Source of the DNA: Alphaproteobacteria bacterium
GTDB lineage: Bacteria; Pseudomonadota; Alphaproteobacteria; JAJFIK01
Direction: 5' to 3'
Assembly: GCA_028280665.1 (NCBI GenBank)
Contig: JANQLJ010000010.1
Span: 1-34,744, forward strand
Length of the DNA: 34,744 bases
The position numbers and the translations under genes are program-made. The first letter of the stretch is position 1. The number at the start of each line of letters is the position of its first letter. The notes beneath the pieces were generated by a model that saw nothing but the letters and a program-made list of their open reading frames with translations, searched no databases and had not been told where the DNA came from. Below are positions 26,444-34,744 of this stretch, piece by piece.

Positions 26444-27064
26444 TCAGTAGCGGTAGCCGAATCCGACACCGACAACCCAGGGGTCGAGGTCCACATTGCC
26501 GGTAACAAGGCCCGCGTTCACGTTGACGTCGGTGCTGAGCCAGATTTTCTTGACGTCGATGTTAAAGAGCCAGTGCTCGTCGATCATGATGTCCACGCCG
26601 CCTTGGAGGGCAAAGCCGAACGAATCGTCATAGCTCATATTGATGCCAGCGGGCTCGTCCTCGCCGTAGAAGATCGTGTAGTTGATCCCCACGCCCACAT
26701 AAGGCTGAAACTGGCTTTGGGGGTTGAACCGGTATTGCGCGGTCAGCGTGGGCGGCAGTACCCAGACACTGCCCAGATCGACGTTCCCCAGCCCCGTGAC
26801 ATTTGCGGAGACATCGTGCTCGGTGGTGGCGAGAATAAGCTCGAACGAGATGTTCTCGCTTGCGAAGTAAGTAAAGTCCAGTTCGGGCATCCATGCATCG
26901 TCCACCGAAACGCTGCCCGACGGGGTAAAGGACGCGCTTTCGTCGGGGATGACACCGATGGCGCGTGCCCGCACCTGCCATCCATCCATGTTTGCCAGGG
27001 CCGGGGCGGCAAAACCCGTTACCAAAACGCCGGCGATTGCCGCCGCGATGATCCGTAACCGCAT
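26444..27064 (-). CDS. OmpW family outer membrane protein
   Basis: 206 aa; signal peptide, WQVRARAIGVIPDES, LPPTLTAQYRF, FQPYVGVGINYTIFY, FALQGGVDIMIDEHWLFNIDVKKIWL, VGVGFGYRY. Confidence 0.94.
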   Translation of the reverse strand: MRLRIIAAAIAGVLVTGFAAPALANMDGWQVRARAIGVIPDESASFTPSGSVSVDDAWMPELDFTYFASENISFELILATTEHDVSANVTGLGNVDLGSVWVLPPTLTAQYRFNPQSQFQPYVGVGINYTIFYGEDEPAGINMSYDDSFGFALQGGVDIMIDEHWLFNIDVKKIWLSTDVNVNAGLVTGNVDLDPWVVGVGFGYRY

Positions 27065-27156
27065 GTGTTTGATCTCCCCTCTAGGGTCTAAGGCTTCCCG
27101 CGCGACAGGCGCCCGGTTTGTGAGGCGTACTCATAGCCATATTGCGCGGCGCAACA

Positions 27157-27170
27157 TTGATCTTGATCAA
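27157..27170. promoter_or_regulatory. FNR/FixK-type box TTGAT-N4-ATCAA
   Basis: TTGATCTTGATCAA, perfect match to the anaerobox consensus, upstream of the ompW-like gene. Confidence 0.7.
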
Positions 27171-27263
27171 GCGGGGGAGGGATAGGGGTGCCGGGACCGG
27201 CGCTCAAAATCCCGCGCCGAATTTGACTTTGTTCGTGAAGCACAAGTCGGATAGCGTCATCCC

Positions 27264-27884
27264 ATGGCCGACGAGTTTGACGAGGAACTGGACCGGGGCC
27301 CCGAGGGTTCCATCATCACGCCCATTTTCCTGGGCTGCAGCGCCATGGGGCTTGGCTGCGTCTTTTCCCTGGGCGCGATCATCATCGGCGTGATGATTTT
27401 TCTGCCCGGGGTGTGGTCGCTGGTGAACCAGTTCAGCAGCAATCCCATGCGCGAGCCCGCCATCGCGCTGGCCGAGGCCAACCCCCAGGTGATGGCCGCC
27501 CTTGGCACACCGCTTGAGGCCGAACTTGACGACATTGACGAAACCTCCGGCACCGACGGCATCAACATCGAGGTCGGCGATGCCATTGAAATCAGCGCGA
27601 CTTACGTGATCACCGGTCCCGTGGGCTCGGGGCGCATGCATGTGGTGGGCAGCCGCTTGCTGGAAGCAGACAGCGAGTGGAACCTCAGCTCGGTTCTGGT
27701 CACCCTTGCGGGAGGCGAACAAATCCGCGTCTATCCGGGCGAAAGCGACGTGCCGCCGCCGCCCGCGCAGCTTGCCCCGCCCGCGATCCTGTCACCCCCG
27801 GAGGAAAGCGGCGCGCAAGATGGCGAGACAGGGGAAGATCAAACGCAAGATGACGCGCTGGAGGGCCAGCCGCCTGACAACTAA
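27264..27884 (+). CDS. Hypothetical membrane-anchored protein, possibly Coa1-like domain
   Basis: 206 aa; TM FLGCSAMGLGCVFSLGAIIIGVMIFLPG; ANPQVMAALGTPLEAE ... VITGPVGSGRMHVVGSRLLEADSEWNLSSVLVTL resembles the Coa1/Tim21 pattern; Pro/Glu-rich tail. Confidence 0.65.
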   Translation: MADEFDEELDRGPEGSIITPIFLGCSAMGLGCVFSLGAIIIGVMIFLPGVWSLVNQFSSNPMREPAIALAEANPQVMAALGTPLEAELDDIDETSGTDGINIEVGDAIEISATYVITGPVGSGRMHVVGSRLLEADSEWNLSSVLVTLAGGEQIRVYPGESDVPPPPAQLAPPAILSPPEESGAQDGETGEDQTQDDALEGQPPDN

Positions 27885-27899
27885 CGCGAGGGGTTTTTG

Positions 27900-29669
27900 A
27901 TGCGTCTACTGACGATTGTGACGGCGATTGTGGCAGGCCTTGCCTTCCTGGCGGCGCCGGCATCTGCGCAAGAAAGCGCCGGGGACGGCGTGCCGGCAAC
28001 GGTCGCCCCCTCGCTTTGGCATCATTCCGCCGAGTTCGAGCGCGAAGTGATCGAGGTCACCGACGGCGTGTGGGTCGCGGTGGGCTTTGCCCTTGCCAAC
28101 TCGATCATGGTGGAAGGCAGCGACGGCGTCGTCATTATCGATGTCACCGAAAGCGTCGAGGAAGCCGAGGCTGTCTGGGCCGCCTTCCAGGAGGTAACCG
28201 ACAAGCCCATCGTGGCGCTCATCTACACTCACAATCACGCCGATCACACTTTCGGCGGCCGGGGCTTTGTTCCCGAGGGCGACATCCCCGTCTATGCCCA
28301 TGACACAACGAACTACTACCTCGACCGGGTGATCAATATCGTACGGCCCATTATCGGCCAGCGGTCCGCGCGCATGTTCGGCACGTTTTTGCCGGAAGGT
28401 CCCGAGGGCCTTGTGAATGACGGCATCGGGCCGTTTCTGGGTCAGGGCGGCGAGAACCAATCGACTATCGGGATCATCCGTCCCAACCATACGTTCCCGC
28501 AGACCCTCGACGTTACGCTCGCGGGCGTGCAGTTCCACCTTGAGCACGCGCCGGGCGAAACCAATGACCAGATCCTGGTGTGGCTGCCGGAAAAGCGCGT
28601 GCTCTTTCCCGGCGATAACATCTACCGCGCTTTTCCCAATCTCTACACCATTCGCGGCACGCCTTACCGGGACGTGGCGGCGTGGGTGCGCTCGCTCGAC
28701 CGTATGCGCGCGCTCAGGCCCGCCTTTCTGGTGCCGTCTCATACCCGCCCGCTTGTGGGCGAGGATGAGATCACTGAGACCCTCACGGTCTATCGCGACG
28801 CCATTCAATATGTGCACGACCAGACGATCCGCGGCATGAACCAGGGCCTTTCACCGGATGAGCTGGTGGAGGAGGTGCATTTGCCTGCGCATCTGGCGAG
28901 CCAACCTTACCTGCTCGAACATTACGGCACGGTGGAATGGTCCGTACGCAACATATTCGGTGGTTATCTCGGCTGGTTCGGCGGCGATGCGGCGTATCTT
29001 TCCCTTACGCCGGTGGGTGAGCGCGCGGAACAAATCGTTGGCCTTGCCGGGGGCGTTACGGGCACCATGGAGGCGTTGCGCGCGGCGGCGGCCAATGATG
29101 AGCACCGCTGGACGGCGGAGCTGGCGAGCTATGTGCTGACCGTCGATCCGGAAAACGCCGAGGCCCGTCAAATCAAGGCCGATGCCTTGCGCGCGCTCGG
29201 CTATGCTTCGGTCAGCCCCGCGGGCAGGAATTATTATCTGACCCAGGCGCTGGAACTCGAAGGTGCGGTTGACGTGGGCGGCGATACGGTCAGCGCGGCG
29301 CAAAGCGCCAGCATCGCGCAGTCGTTCCCCATGGCCAGCATCATGGCCTCGCTGCCCGTGCGCCTGAACCCCGAACGGGCGGCGGGGAAGGACATTGTCG
29401 CCGGGTTCCGGTTCACCGACACCGGTGAGAGCTTCACCATTCACATCCGCAATTCGATCGCGGACTTGCAGGAAGGTTTTCCGGAAGACCCGGACGTTGC
29501 CATCGCAACGACCACCGGGTCGTGGTTCGCGATCCTCACGCGGCAAAAATCGCTGCCCCTCGCCATCGCCACGTTCGACGTGCGGGTGACCACGGGCGCG
29601 CTCTCGATCCCGCAGCTTGTTGAGCTCCTCATGCTCTTTGGCGAGGATGATCCGGATACGGACGACTAA
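27900..29669 (+). CDS. Alkyl/aryl-sulfatase, MBL-fold metallohydrolase with dimerization and SCP2-like C-terminal domains
   Basis: 589 aa from ATG 27900; signal peptide; zinc motif THNHADHTFGG; HAPGETNDQI; alkylsulfatase dimerization region and sterol-carrier-like C-terminus. Confidence 0.9.
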   Translation: MRLLTIVTAIVAGLAFLAAPASAQESAGDGVPATVAPSLWHHSAEFEREVIEVTDGVWVAVGFALANSIMVEGSDGVVIIDVTESVEEAEAVWAAFQEVTDKPIVALIYTHNHADHTFGGRGFVPEGDIPVYAHDTTNYYLDRVINIVRPIIGQRSARMFGTFLPEGPEGLVNDGIGPFLGQGGENQSTIGIIRPNHTFPQTLDVTLAGVQFHLEHAPGETNDQILVWLPEKRVLFPGDNIYRAFPNLYTIRGTPYRDVAAWVRSLDRMRALRPAFLVPSHTRPLVGEDEITETLTVYRDAIQYVHDQTIRGMNQGLSPDELVEEVHLPAHLASQPYLLEHYGTVEWSVRNIFGGYLGWFGGDAAYLSLTPVGERAEQIVGLAGGVTGTMEALRAAAANDEHRWTAELASYVLTVDPENAEARQIKADALRALGYASVSPAGRNYYLTQALELEGAVDVGGDTVSAAQSASIAQSFPMASIMASLPVRLNPERAAGKDIVAGFRFTDTGESFTIHIRNSIADLQEGFPEDPDVAIATTTGSWFAILTRQKSLPLAIATFDVRVTTGALSIPQLVELLMLFGEDDPDTDD

Positions 29670-31486
29670 CCCGTAAACCGGGCGAGATCGATCTCGTTGA
29701 GCTTTTCGCTGGCGTGGGCATAGCCTGCGTCCACCACCCGGCGGAACTCGCCCCAGTCGCGAATGGCGATGTCCTGAACGGGGGGCTCGAACAGCAAGTC
29801 TGCGTGCTCGCGGCTTGCCTTGGTTTGCGCCTCGCTGTTCACGGTGCCAGCGCGCATGAGCAGGGAAATGATATTGGGTCCGCCGCGCGCCTCCTCGCCC
29901 AAGATGCCCCAGGGCGGGTTGTCCTCCCAGCCCTTGGTGAGACCGGTGAAGGCGCGGTGGGTTTCCACATCAACGCCGATCACGCAGCCCCGGCGCATTT
30001 CGGCCATGACGTCGGCGGGAAAATTGTTCATGACCGCGCCGTCCACCAGGACCTCGCCGTCCTTGACCACGGGCGGCGCGATGCCGGGGATCGCCACCGA
30101 GGCGCGCAGCGCCCGCCACAGCCTGCCGCGCCGCTGCACAATCTCGTGGCCGGTGGTGAGGTTCGAGATAACGCAGAAGTAAGGCAGCCAAAGTTCTTCA
30201 ATGCAAAGGTCACCGAAGTTCCGTTGCAACAGCTTTTGGATCCTGCCGCCAGTGAACAGCGAGATAGATGGGAACGTGAGGCGGCCCAGGGGATTGGTTT
30301 TGACGAACGATTCATGCATGCGCTCTTCAAGTTCCTGGGCGCTCCATCCGCACGCCACACCGGCCGCGACAATGCCGCCGATGCTGGTCCCGCCCGTGTG
30401 ATCGATGGGGACGCCCGCTTCGCGCAACGCGCGGATGACGCCGATATGGGCAAACCCCCGCGCGCCCCCGCCCGCAAGCACCAGCCCCACCGCGCGGCCT
30501 GAAAGATGCCGCGCCATGCGCTTCATGTCGGCCTCATTGCCGTGACGAATGTTGTGAAGGTAGTCGGCGCCGATGGCGCTTTCCCACGTGGCGGCGCCAT
30601 CGGCTTTCGCAGCACCGCCACCGTGAAGAAGCGCAAGCTCGATGAACCCCCGCGAACTGTGGCTGCCTGCGTGCGCAAGGGGGTGTTCCACGGGCGGCGC
30701 GCTTGAGGCGTGACCCACCAGCAATATGCGGTCCGCTTGGCGGAGGCAGAGCTTGGTCCAGCCGTCATGGGCTTGGTCCGCCAGATAGATCACGTGCTCG
30801 TGGTGGGTTTCCACATTGTAGAACCACTCGCTACTTTGATCCTTGGACTGATGATCGAGCAGGCGCACGCGGCCCCCCATGGCCGCCAGCGCAAGGCCGA
30901 GCCTCTCGCCGATCTCAAGCTCGATACCCGCCTCGGCGACGGGCACCACCGCGATGGTCTTGGGGACCGAGCGCCACTCTTCGATATTGCGCTCGCCACG
31001 CATCACCTCGTGAAGGCGTTTGCTCAAGAGCTTGGCGAGGTTTTCAAGGATCACCGGATAGCGCGCGGTAAGCTCGTGAAAGCCTTCCGCCGAGAGGCGC
31101 AGAAGCTCGGTATCGCGCAGCGCGATCAGGGTGCCGATGCGCCGTTCCCCCGACAGCATGGCAAGCTCGCCCACGGTCTGGCCGGGCACGAATTGCGCCG
31201 CCATGCGGTCCGCGCCGTCCGCGCCCTCGACCCACATGCCCACGCTGCCCGCGGTGATGACGTAGAGCGATTGGCCTTCTTCGCCCTTGCTCATCAGCGT
31301 CCAGCCGCCGGGAATGCTAAGCCATTCGAAGTCGCGCAGGATTTTCGGAAAGTCTTTCGGGTTTACGCCCCGGAAGAGCGCCAGCTTGGGCAGGATCTCA
31401 AGCAGCCGGTCAGGATAGGCCTCAAGGCCCGCGCCGCGCGTGCGAGGCCGTTTGAGTGGTTGTTGCGTGCCCGCGCCTTGGGGCAT
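29666..31486 (-). CDS. Patatin-like phospholipase with N-terminal cyclic nucleotide-binding domain (NTE-like)
   Basis: 606 aa; cNMP domain GWTLMSKGEEGQSLYVITAGSVGMWVE; patatin GLVLAGGGARGFAHIGVIRALREAG, GTSIGG, DGAVMNNFPADV. Confidence 0.92.
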   Translation of the reverse strand: MPQGAGTQQPLKRPRTRGAGLEAYPDRLLEILPKLALFRGVNPKDFPKILRDFEWLSIPGGWTLMSKGEEGQSLYVITAGSVGMWVEGADGADRMAAQFVPGQTVGELAMLSGERRIGTLIALRDTELLRLSAEGFHELTARYPVILENLAKLLSKRLHEVMRGERNIEEWRSVPKTIAVVPVAEAGIELEIGERLGLALAAMGGRVRLLDHQSKDQSSEWFYNVETHHEHVIYLADQAHDGWTKLCLRQADRILLVGHASSAPPVEHPLAHAGSHSSRGFIELALLHGGGAAKADGAATWESAIGADYLHNIRHGNEADMKRMARHLSGRAVGLVLAGGGARGFAHIGVIRALREAGVPIDHTGGTSIGGIVAAGVACGWSAQELEERMHESFVKTNPLGRLTFPSISLFTGGRIQKLLQRNFGDLCIEELWLPYFCVISNLTTGHEIVQRRGRLWRALRASVAIPGIAPPVVKDGEVLVDGAVMNNFPADVMAEMRRGCVIGVDVETHRAFTGLTKGWEDNPPWGILGEEARGGPNIISLLMRAGTVNSEAQTKASREHADLLFEPPVQDIAIRDWGEFRRVVDAGYAHASEKLNEIDLARFTG

Positions 31487-31495
31487 CGGCGCTCC

Positions 31496-32110
31496 TTAGT
31501 CTGCGACCGCGGTCTGAAAGGCTGGCCGCGCCTCAATGCGTTCGTAATACCTCATAAGATGGGGATGACCCTCCGACGGCAACAGCCCGAAGAGCTGCGA
31601 CAGAACCAGCGGATAAACCACCATGATGTCGGCGGCGGTGAATTGATCCCCCGCCACGTATTCGTGCTCGCTCAAATGCGCGTCCAAGAGCCCCATGCAG
31701 GCGAGCGCGTTTTCGCGCGCCTTTCCGGCGACCTGGGGAAGGCGCTCTTCTTCCGGCAAGATGGCCAGATGCTGCGCCATCACCGAGAGATATGGCTGGT
31801 GCGTTGCCTCGCCGAAATGAAACCATTGCAGATAGCTCGCCGCCGCGGGCGTTGCGGGCAGCGGGTGCAGGCGCCCCTCGCCGTACTTGTCGAGCAGGTA
31901 CTGGATGATCGCGCCCGATTCGAACATGCGCACATCGCCGTCGGCCAGCGCGGGCAAACGGCCCAGGGGATGGATGGCGAGATACTCGGGCGCTTTGTGC
32001 TCGCCCGCCTGAAAGTTGAGGCGCTTAAGCTCGTAGTCGAGGCCAAGCTCTTCGAGCAGCCAGCGGACGCGGAGCGAGCGGGTGTACCGGGCGTGATAGA
32101 GGGTAATCAT
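31496..32110 (-). CDS. Glutathione S-transferase family protein
   Basis: 204 aa; MITLYHARYTRSLRVRWLLEELGLDYELKRLNF, GRLPALADGDVRMFESGAIIQYLLDKYG. Confidence 0.94.
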   Translation of the reverse strand: MITLYHARYTRSLRVRWLLEELGLDYELKRLNFQAGEHKAPEYLAIHPLGRLPALADGDVRMFESGAIIQYLLDKYGEGRLHPLPATPAAASYLQWFHFGEATHQPYLSVMAQHLAILPEEERLPQVAGKARENALACMGLLDAHLSEHEYVAGDQFTAADIMVVYPLVLSQLFGLLPSEGHPHLMRYYERIEARPAFQTAVAD

Positions 32111-32193
32111 GAACGGGTCTTTCCTTAGCGTTGAGGCGGATTGGCGGGCAGGTTAGCGCGGGGCGCGGCCCGGACCAAGGGGTGCCGCGCCCC

Positions 32194-32667
32194 TCACTTC
32201 CCGATAATCTTCCAGAGTGAGCTTGCGGTCATGACAAGGCGCCCGTCCACAAAGAACTCGCCGCCCACGAACAGCACCGCCCGGGTGGCCCGGTTGAGTT
32301 TGGGGCGGCATTCCACCAGGTCGCCCTCGCGCGGACCCGCCAGGAAATTCGTCTGCATACTGAGGGTTACGCACGGCGCGCGGCCCGTCGCGTTCCACGC
32401 AATGGTGCCGAGCACCGCATCGGCGAAGGTGGCCATCATGCCGCCGTGAACCACCCCGCGCATGTTGAGGTGGCGGCCATCCACGCGGAACGCCATCCAA
32501 AGCTCTTCCTCGCCACCTACCCCCGGCACGCGCTTGTCGAACAAGGGCCCCATGAATGCTTCGTAAGGGTCCCACAGGGGCGTTTCGATATAGCCCGGCG
32601 GCGGCTCCACGGTGCGCGCGGGCGCTAGTGGCTTTTTTGCGGGATCGGCGTTGATGCTCTCGGTCAT
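32194..32667 (-). CDS. PaaI family thioesterase (paralog 1)
   Basis: 157 aa; MRGVVHGGMMATFADAVLGTIAWNATGRAPCVTLSMQTNFLAGPREGDLVE. Confidence 0.9.
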   Translation of the reverse strand: MTESINADPAKKPLAPARTVEPPPGYIETPLWDPYEAFMGPLFDKRVPGVGGEEELWMAFRVDGRHLNMRGVVHGGMMATFADAVLGTIAWNATGRAPCVTLSMQTNFLAGPREGDLVECRPKLNRATRAVLFVGGEFFVDGRLVMTASSLWKIIGK

Positions 32668-33071
32668 TTTGCGCCGAGGATTTTCCAGATGCCGCTTGCG
32701 CTTAGAAGGGTTTTCTCGCCCGCGTAGATGCGGCCCGCGACGAAAACCACCGAGCGGGTCGCGCGCGTGACTTCCGCCTCGCCTTCAATGCGCGCGCCTT
32801 TATCGGCGCTTGCCACGAAATCCGCGTTGAGGGTCATGGTGGCGCAAGGCGCGCCCTCGACCGCAACGCTTACGGCGGTCCCCAGCACCGCGTCGGCGAA
32901 CGCCATTAAAAGCCCGCCATGGGCCACGCCGCCGCCGTTCAGGTGCTTATCGCGCAAGTCGAGAATGAAGTGCACCGAACCGTCCTCGCGCGGGCGCCCG
33001 TAAAAAGGGCCCACATAGGCGTTGAAGCCCTCGTTCCACGCAGGGGCGTAACCTTCGGGGATGCCGCTCAT
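32664..33071 (-). CDS. PaaI family thioesterase (paralog 2)
   Basis: 135 aa; LNGGGVAHGGLLMAFADAVLGTAVSVAVEGAPCATMTLNADFVASADKGARIE; 4-nt overlap with paralog 1. Confidence 0.9.
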   Translation of the reverse strand: MSGIPEGYAPAWNEGFNAYVGPFYGRPREDGSVHFILDLRDKHLNGGGVAHGGLLMAFADAVLGTAVSVAVEGAPCATMTLNADFVASADKGARIEGEAEVTRATRSVVFVAGRIYAGEKTLLSASGIWKILGAK

Positions 33072-33484
33072 GAGCTTTCCGGTGTGATGAGAATTGAGTC
33101 CGCGCTTGCCGTGACGGGCCCCTGATCCACTGCTTCGATATTGTTGCCATCCGGGTCGAGTACGAAAGCGCCATAATAGTGGGGGTGATATTCAGGCCGC
33201 AGGCCGGGAGGCCCATTGTCACGACCCCCGGCAGCAAGAGCGGCTTTATAGAACTGATTCACCGTCTCGCGATCGGCCGCGACGAAAGCGAGATGCAACG
33301 CGCCGGATGGTGTTGCCGCTTGCGAGATGTAAAGCTCATCGGCCCAGAAGTGATCTTCCTCCTCGCCACCTAGCGGAATACCAAGGACTTTGAAAACAGC
33401 CTTGTAAAACCGTTTCGAGGCCTCAAGGTCTCGAACCGTGAAATGGAGATGATCAATCAGGCGGCCGCGATGATATTCTTCCAT
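33068..33484 (-). CDS. VOC (glyoxalase/bleomycin resistance) family protein
   Basis: 138 aa; IDHLHFTVRDLEASKRFYKAVFKVLGIP ... ALHLAFVAADRETVNQFYKAALAAGGRDNGPPGLRPEYHPHYYGAFVLDPDGNNIEAV. Confidence 0.94.
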   Translation of the reverse strand: MEEYHRGRLIDHLHFTVRDLEASKRFYKAVFKVLGIPLGGEEEDHFWADELYISQAATPSGALHLAFVAADRETVNQFYKAALAAGGRDNGPPGLRPEYHPHYYGAFVLDPDGNNIEAVDQGPVTASADSILITPESS

Positions 33485-33491
33485 GGGCCGC

Positions 33492-34403
33492 TTACTCCAA
33501 ATCGAAATGTTTGAGCGCGGGGTGGGTCAGCTCCTCCGCCCACTCTTGAACAAAGTGCCCGCCTTCCTCAATCACATGAAGGTCCGACGCGCCTTTGATC
33601 ATCTTTTGCAGGGCGGTCATGGTCTCGACCCCGAGCACCGGGTCCTGCGCGCCCACGGCGATAAAGCATTCGCCCGCCCAATCGTTTGCGAAGAACTTGA
33701 GCGCTGCCTCGGAACACTTGATCCCCTCCATGCCCGGATCCGTCATCACGAGCTGGGGGAAGCGCCGCACGCCGCCCATGTATTCCGGCGTAGGGAAGGG
33801 CGCATCATAAGCCGCCGCTTCGGCTTCGGATAAAATTGGATTTGCGCGGCCCATAAGCTCGCCCACATTGAACTCAGGATTGGTCGCCACGTAATCGCGC
33901 CAGGCCTTGAAGCCGTCACTCGCGCCTTGCCCTGTGGGCAGAAACGTGTTGGCGACGATCATCCGCGTAATGCGGTCCGGATAATCCATGGGCAGGGTCA
34001 GGCCCAAAAGCCCGCCCCAGTCCTGATTGACCGAACAGACATTGCCCAAGTCCATGCGCTCGAAAAATGCCTTCAGCGCATTGCGGTGGAAATGATACGT
34101 GTACGCCGCATCATCTTTGGGCTTGTCCGACCGGCCAAAGCCGAAGAAATCGGGCGCCACGCAGCGGTGGCCTGCCGCCGTCAGTATGGGAATCATTTTA
34201 CGGTAAAGATAGGCCCAGCTCGGCTCCCCATGAAGGCAAAGGAATGTGACCTCGGCATCCTTGGGCCCTTCGTCCAGGTAATGCATGCGCAGGCCTTCGT
34301 AGCCCGGCAGGTCGTCGATGTAGTTGGGGGCGAAATCAAACCCGGGCAGGTTTTCAAAGCGCTCATCGGGGGTGCGCAAGGCATCGTCGCGGGGACTGGT
34401 CAT
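33492..34403 (-). CDS. Haloalkane dehalogenase-like alpha/beta hydrolase (DhlA-type, subfamily HLD-I-like)
   Basis: 303 aa; LCLHGEPSWAYLYRKMIPILTAAGHRCVAPDFFGFGRSDKP, nucleophile elbow NQDWGGLLGL, AQDPVLG acid region, EEGGHFVQEWAEELTHPALKHF. Confidence 0.88.
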   Translation of the reverse strand: MTSPRDDALRTPDERFENLPGFDFAPNYIDDLPGYEGLRMHYLDEGPKDAEVTFLCLHGEPSWAYLYRKMIPILTAAGHRCVAPDFFGFGRSDKPKDDAAYTYHFHRNALKAFFERMDLGNVCSVNQDWGGLLGLTLPMDYPDRITRMIVANTFLPTGQGASDGFKAWRDYVATNPEFNVGELMGRANPILSEAEAAAYDAPFPTPEYMGGVRRFPQLVMTDPGMEGIKCSEAALKFFANDWAGECFIAVGAQDPVLGVETMTALQKMIKGASDLHVIEEGGHFVQEWAEELTHPALKHFDLE

Positions 34404-34497
34404 GGGGCGTCTCCTCTTTGGGGCTCGATTTGCTGGCAGCGGCTCGATGGGATGGTAAGATAGGCGAGGGGCGCCACCGGCAACAAGGAAAACTACG

Positions 34498-34587
34498 ATG
34501 AGGACAATTGTCGATCGCCATGACGCTCGCCATGACCCCGGCCATGACCTAAGGGAACAACACCTCGATCATGTGGAAGCCGCGTGA
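34498..34587 (+). CDS. Candidate His/Asp-rich small ORF (29 aa) overlapping yjbQ start
   Basis: MRTIVDRHDARHDPGHDLREQHLDHVEAA*; SD AAGGA with 8-nt spacing; TGA overlaps the downstream GTG (GTGA). Confidence 0.4.
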   Translation: MRTIVDRHDARHDPGHDLREQHLDHVEAA

Positions 34588-34744
34588 AACAAGCGGCCAC
34601 AACTCTCAGCATCGAAACGAACGGGCCGGGCCTTACGGAATTAACAGGGCCCGCGGCGGAGTGGCTCGCGGCGCAATCCGTGCACGAGGGGCTTATGACC
34701 GCCTTCGTGCGGCATACCTCCGCCTCGCTTTTGATCCAGGAAAA
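34584..34744 (+). CDS. YjbQ/UPF0047 family protein (secondary thiamine-phosphate synthase type), partial at right edge
   Basis: GTG start: VKQAATTLSIETNGPGLTELTGPAAEWLAAQSVHEGLMTAFVRHTSASLLIQE; RHTSASLLIQE is diagnostic. Confidence 0.9.
   Translation, partial: MKQAATTLSIETNGPGLTELTGPAAEWLAAQSVHEGLMTAFVRHTSASLLIQE

Noticed and set aside
30710-32128. 472-aa plus-strand ORF
   Set aside because: Antisense to the patatin and GST genes, which carry clear family motifs.

Overview
This 34.7 kb window is GC-rich chromosomal sequence, most likely from an alphaproteobacterium. That assignment rests on a PodJ-like protein, a CtrA-type box, GANTC sites and ligase-associated helicase/PdeM genes. About 30 protein genes are supported. 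They include: a partial MscS channel; a DEXH helicase with the PdeM nuclease; a TauE/SafE exporter with a TIGR02186-type protein; a PodJ/SEL1/peptidoglycan-binding polarity protein; a MerR (LiuR-like) regulator with thiolase and FadJ/FadB-type beta-oxidation genes; a thioesterase and an acyl-CoA dehydrogenase; a VWA lipoprotein; biotin-dependent acyl-CoA carboxylase alpha and beta with a TetR regulator; DUF427; DJ-1/PfpI; a MaoC hydratase; OmpW; an alkylsulfatase-type MBL hydrolase; a cNMP-binding patatin; GST; two tandem PaaI thioesterases; a VOC protein; a DhlA-like dehalogenase-family hydrolase; and a partial YjbQ. I found no tRNA, rRNA, CRISPR array, transposase or phage module. The least ordinary DNA is non-coding: (i) a 153-bp element at 12935-13087 with four mutually complementary ATTCCGG/CCGGAAT arms at equal 54-nt spacing and a diverged second copy at about 23570-23667; (ii) a roughly 1.5-kb AT-rich to repeat-rich island between tetR and DUF427; (iii) a CtrA/GANTC-rich control region upstream of the PodJ-like gene; (iv) a perfect FNR-type box upstream of ompW; (v) a His/Asp-repeat 29-aa sORF coupled by GTGA overlap to yjbQ. 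I see no convincing large, wholly novel multi-gene system. The best candidates are these regulatory and structured elements and the dehalogenase-like/VOC/thioesterase operon. All family calls come from reading the translations, with no database search.
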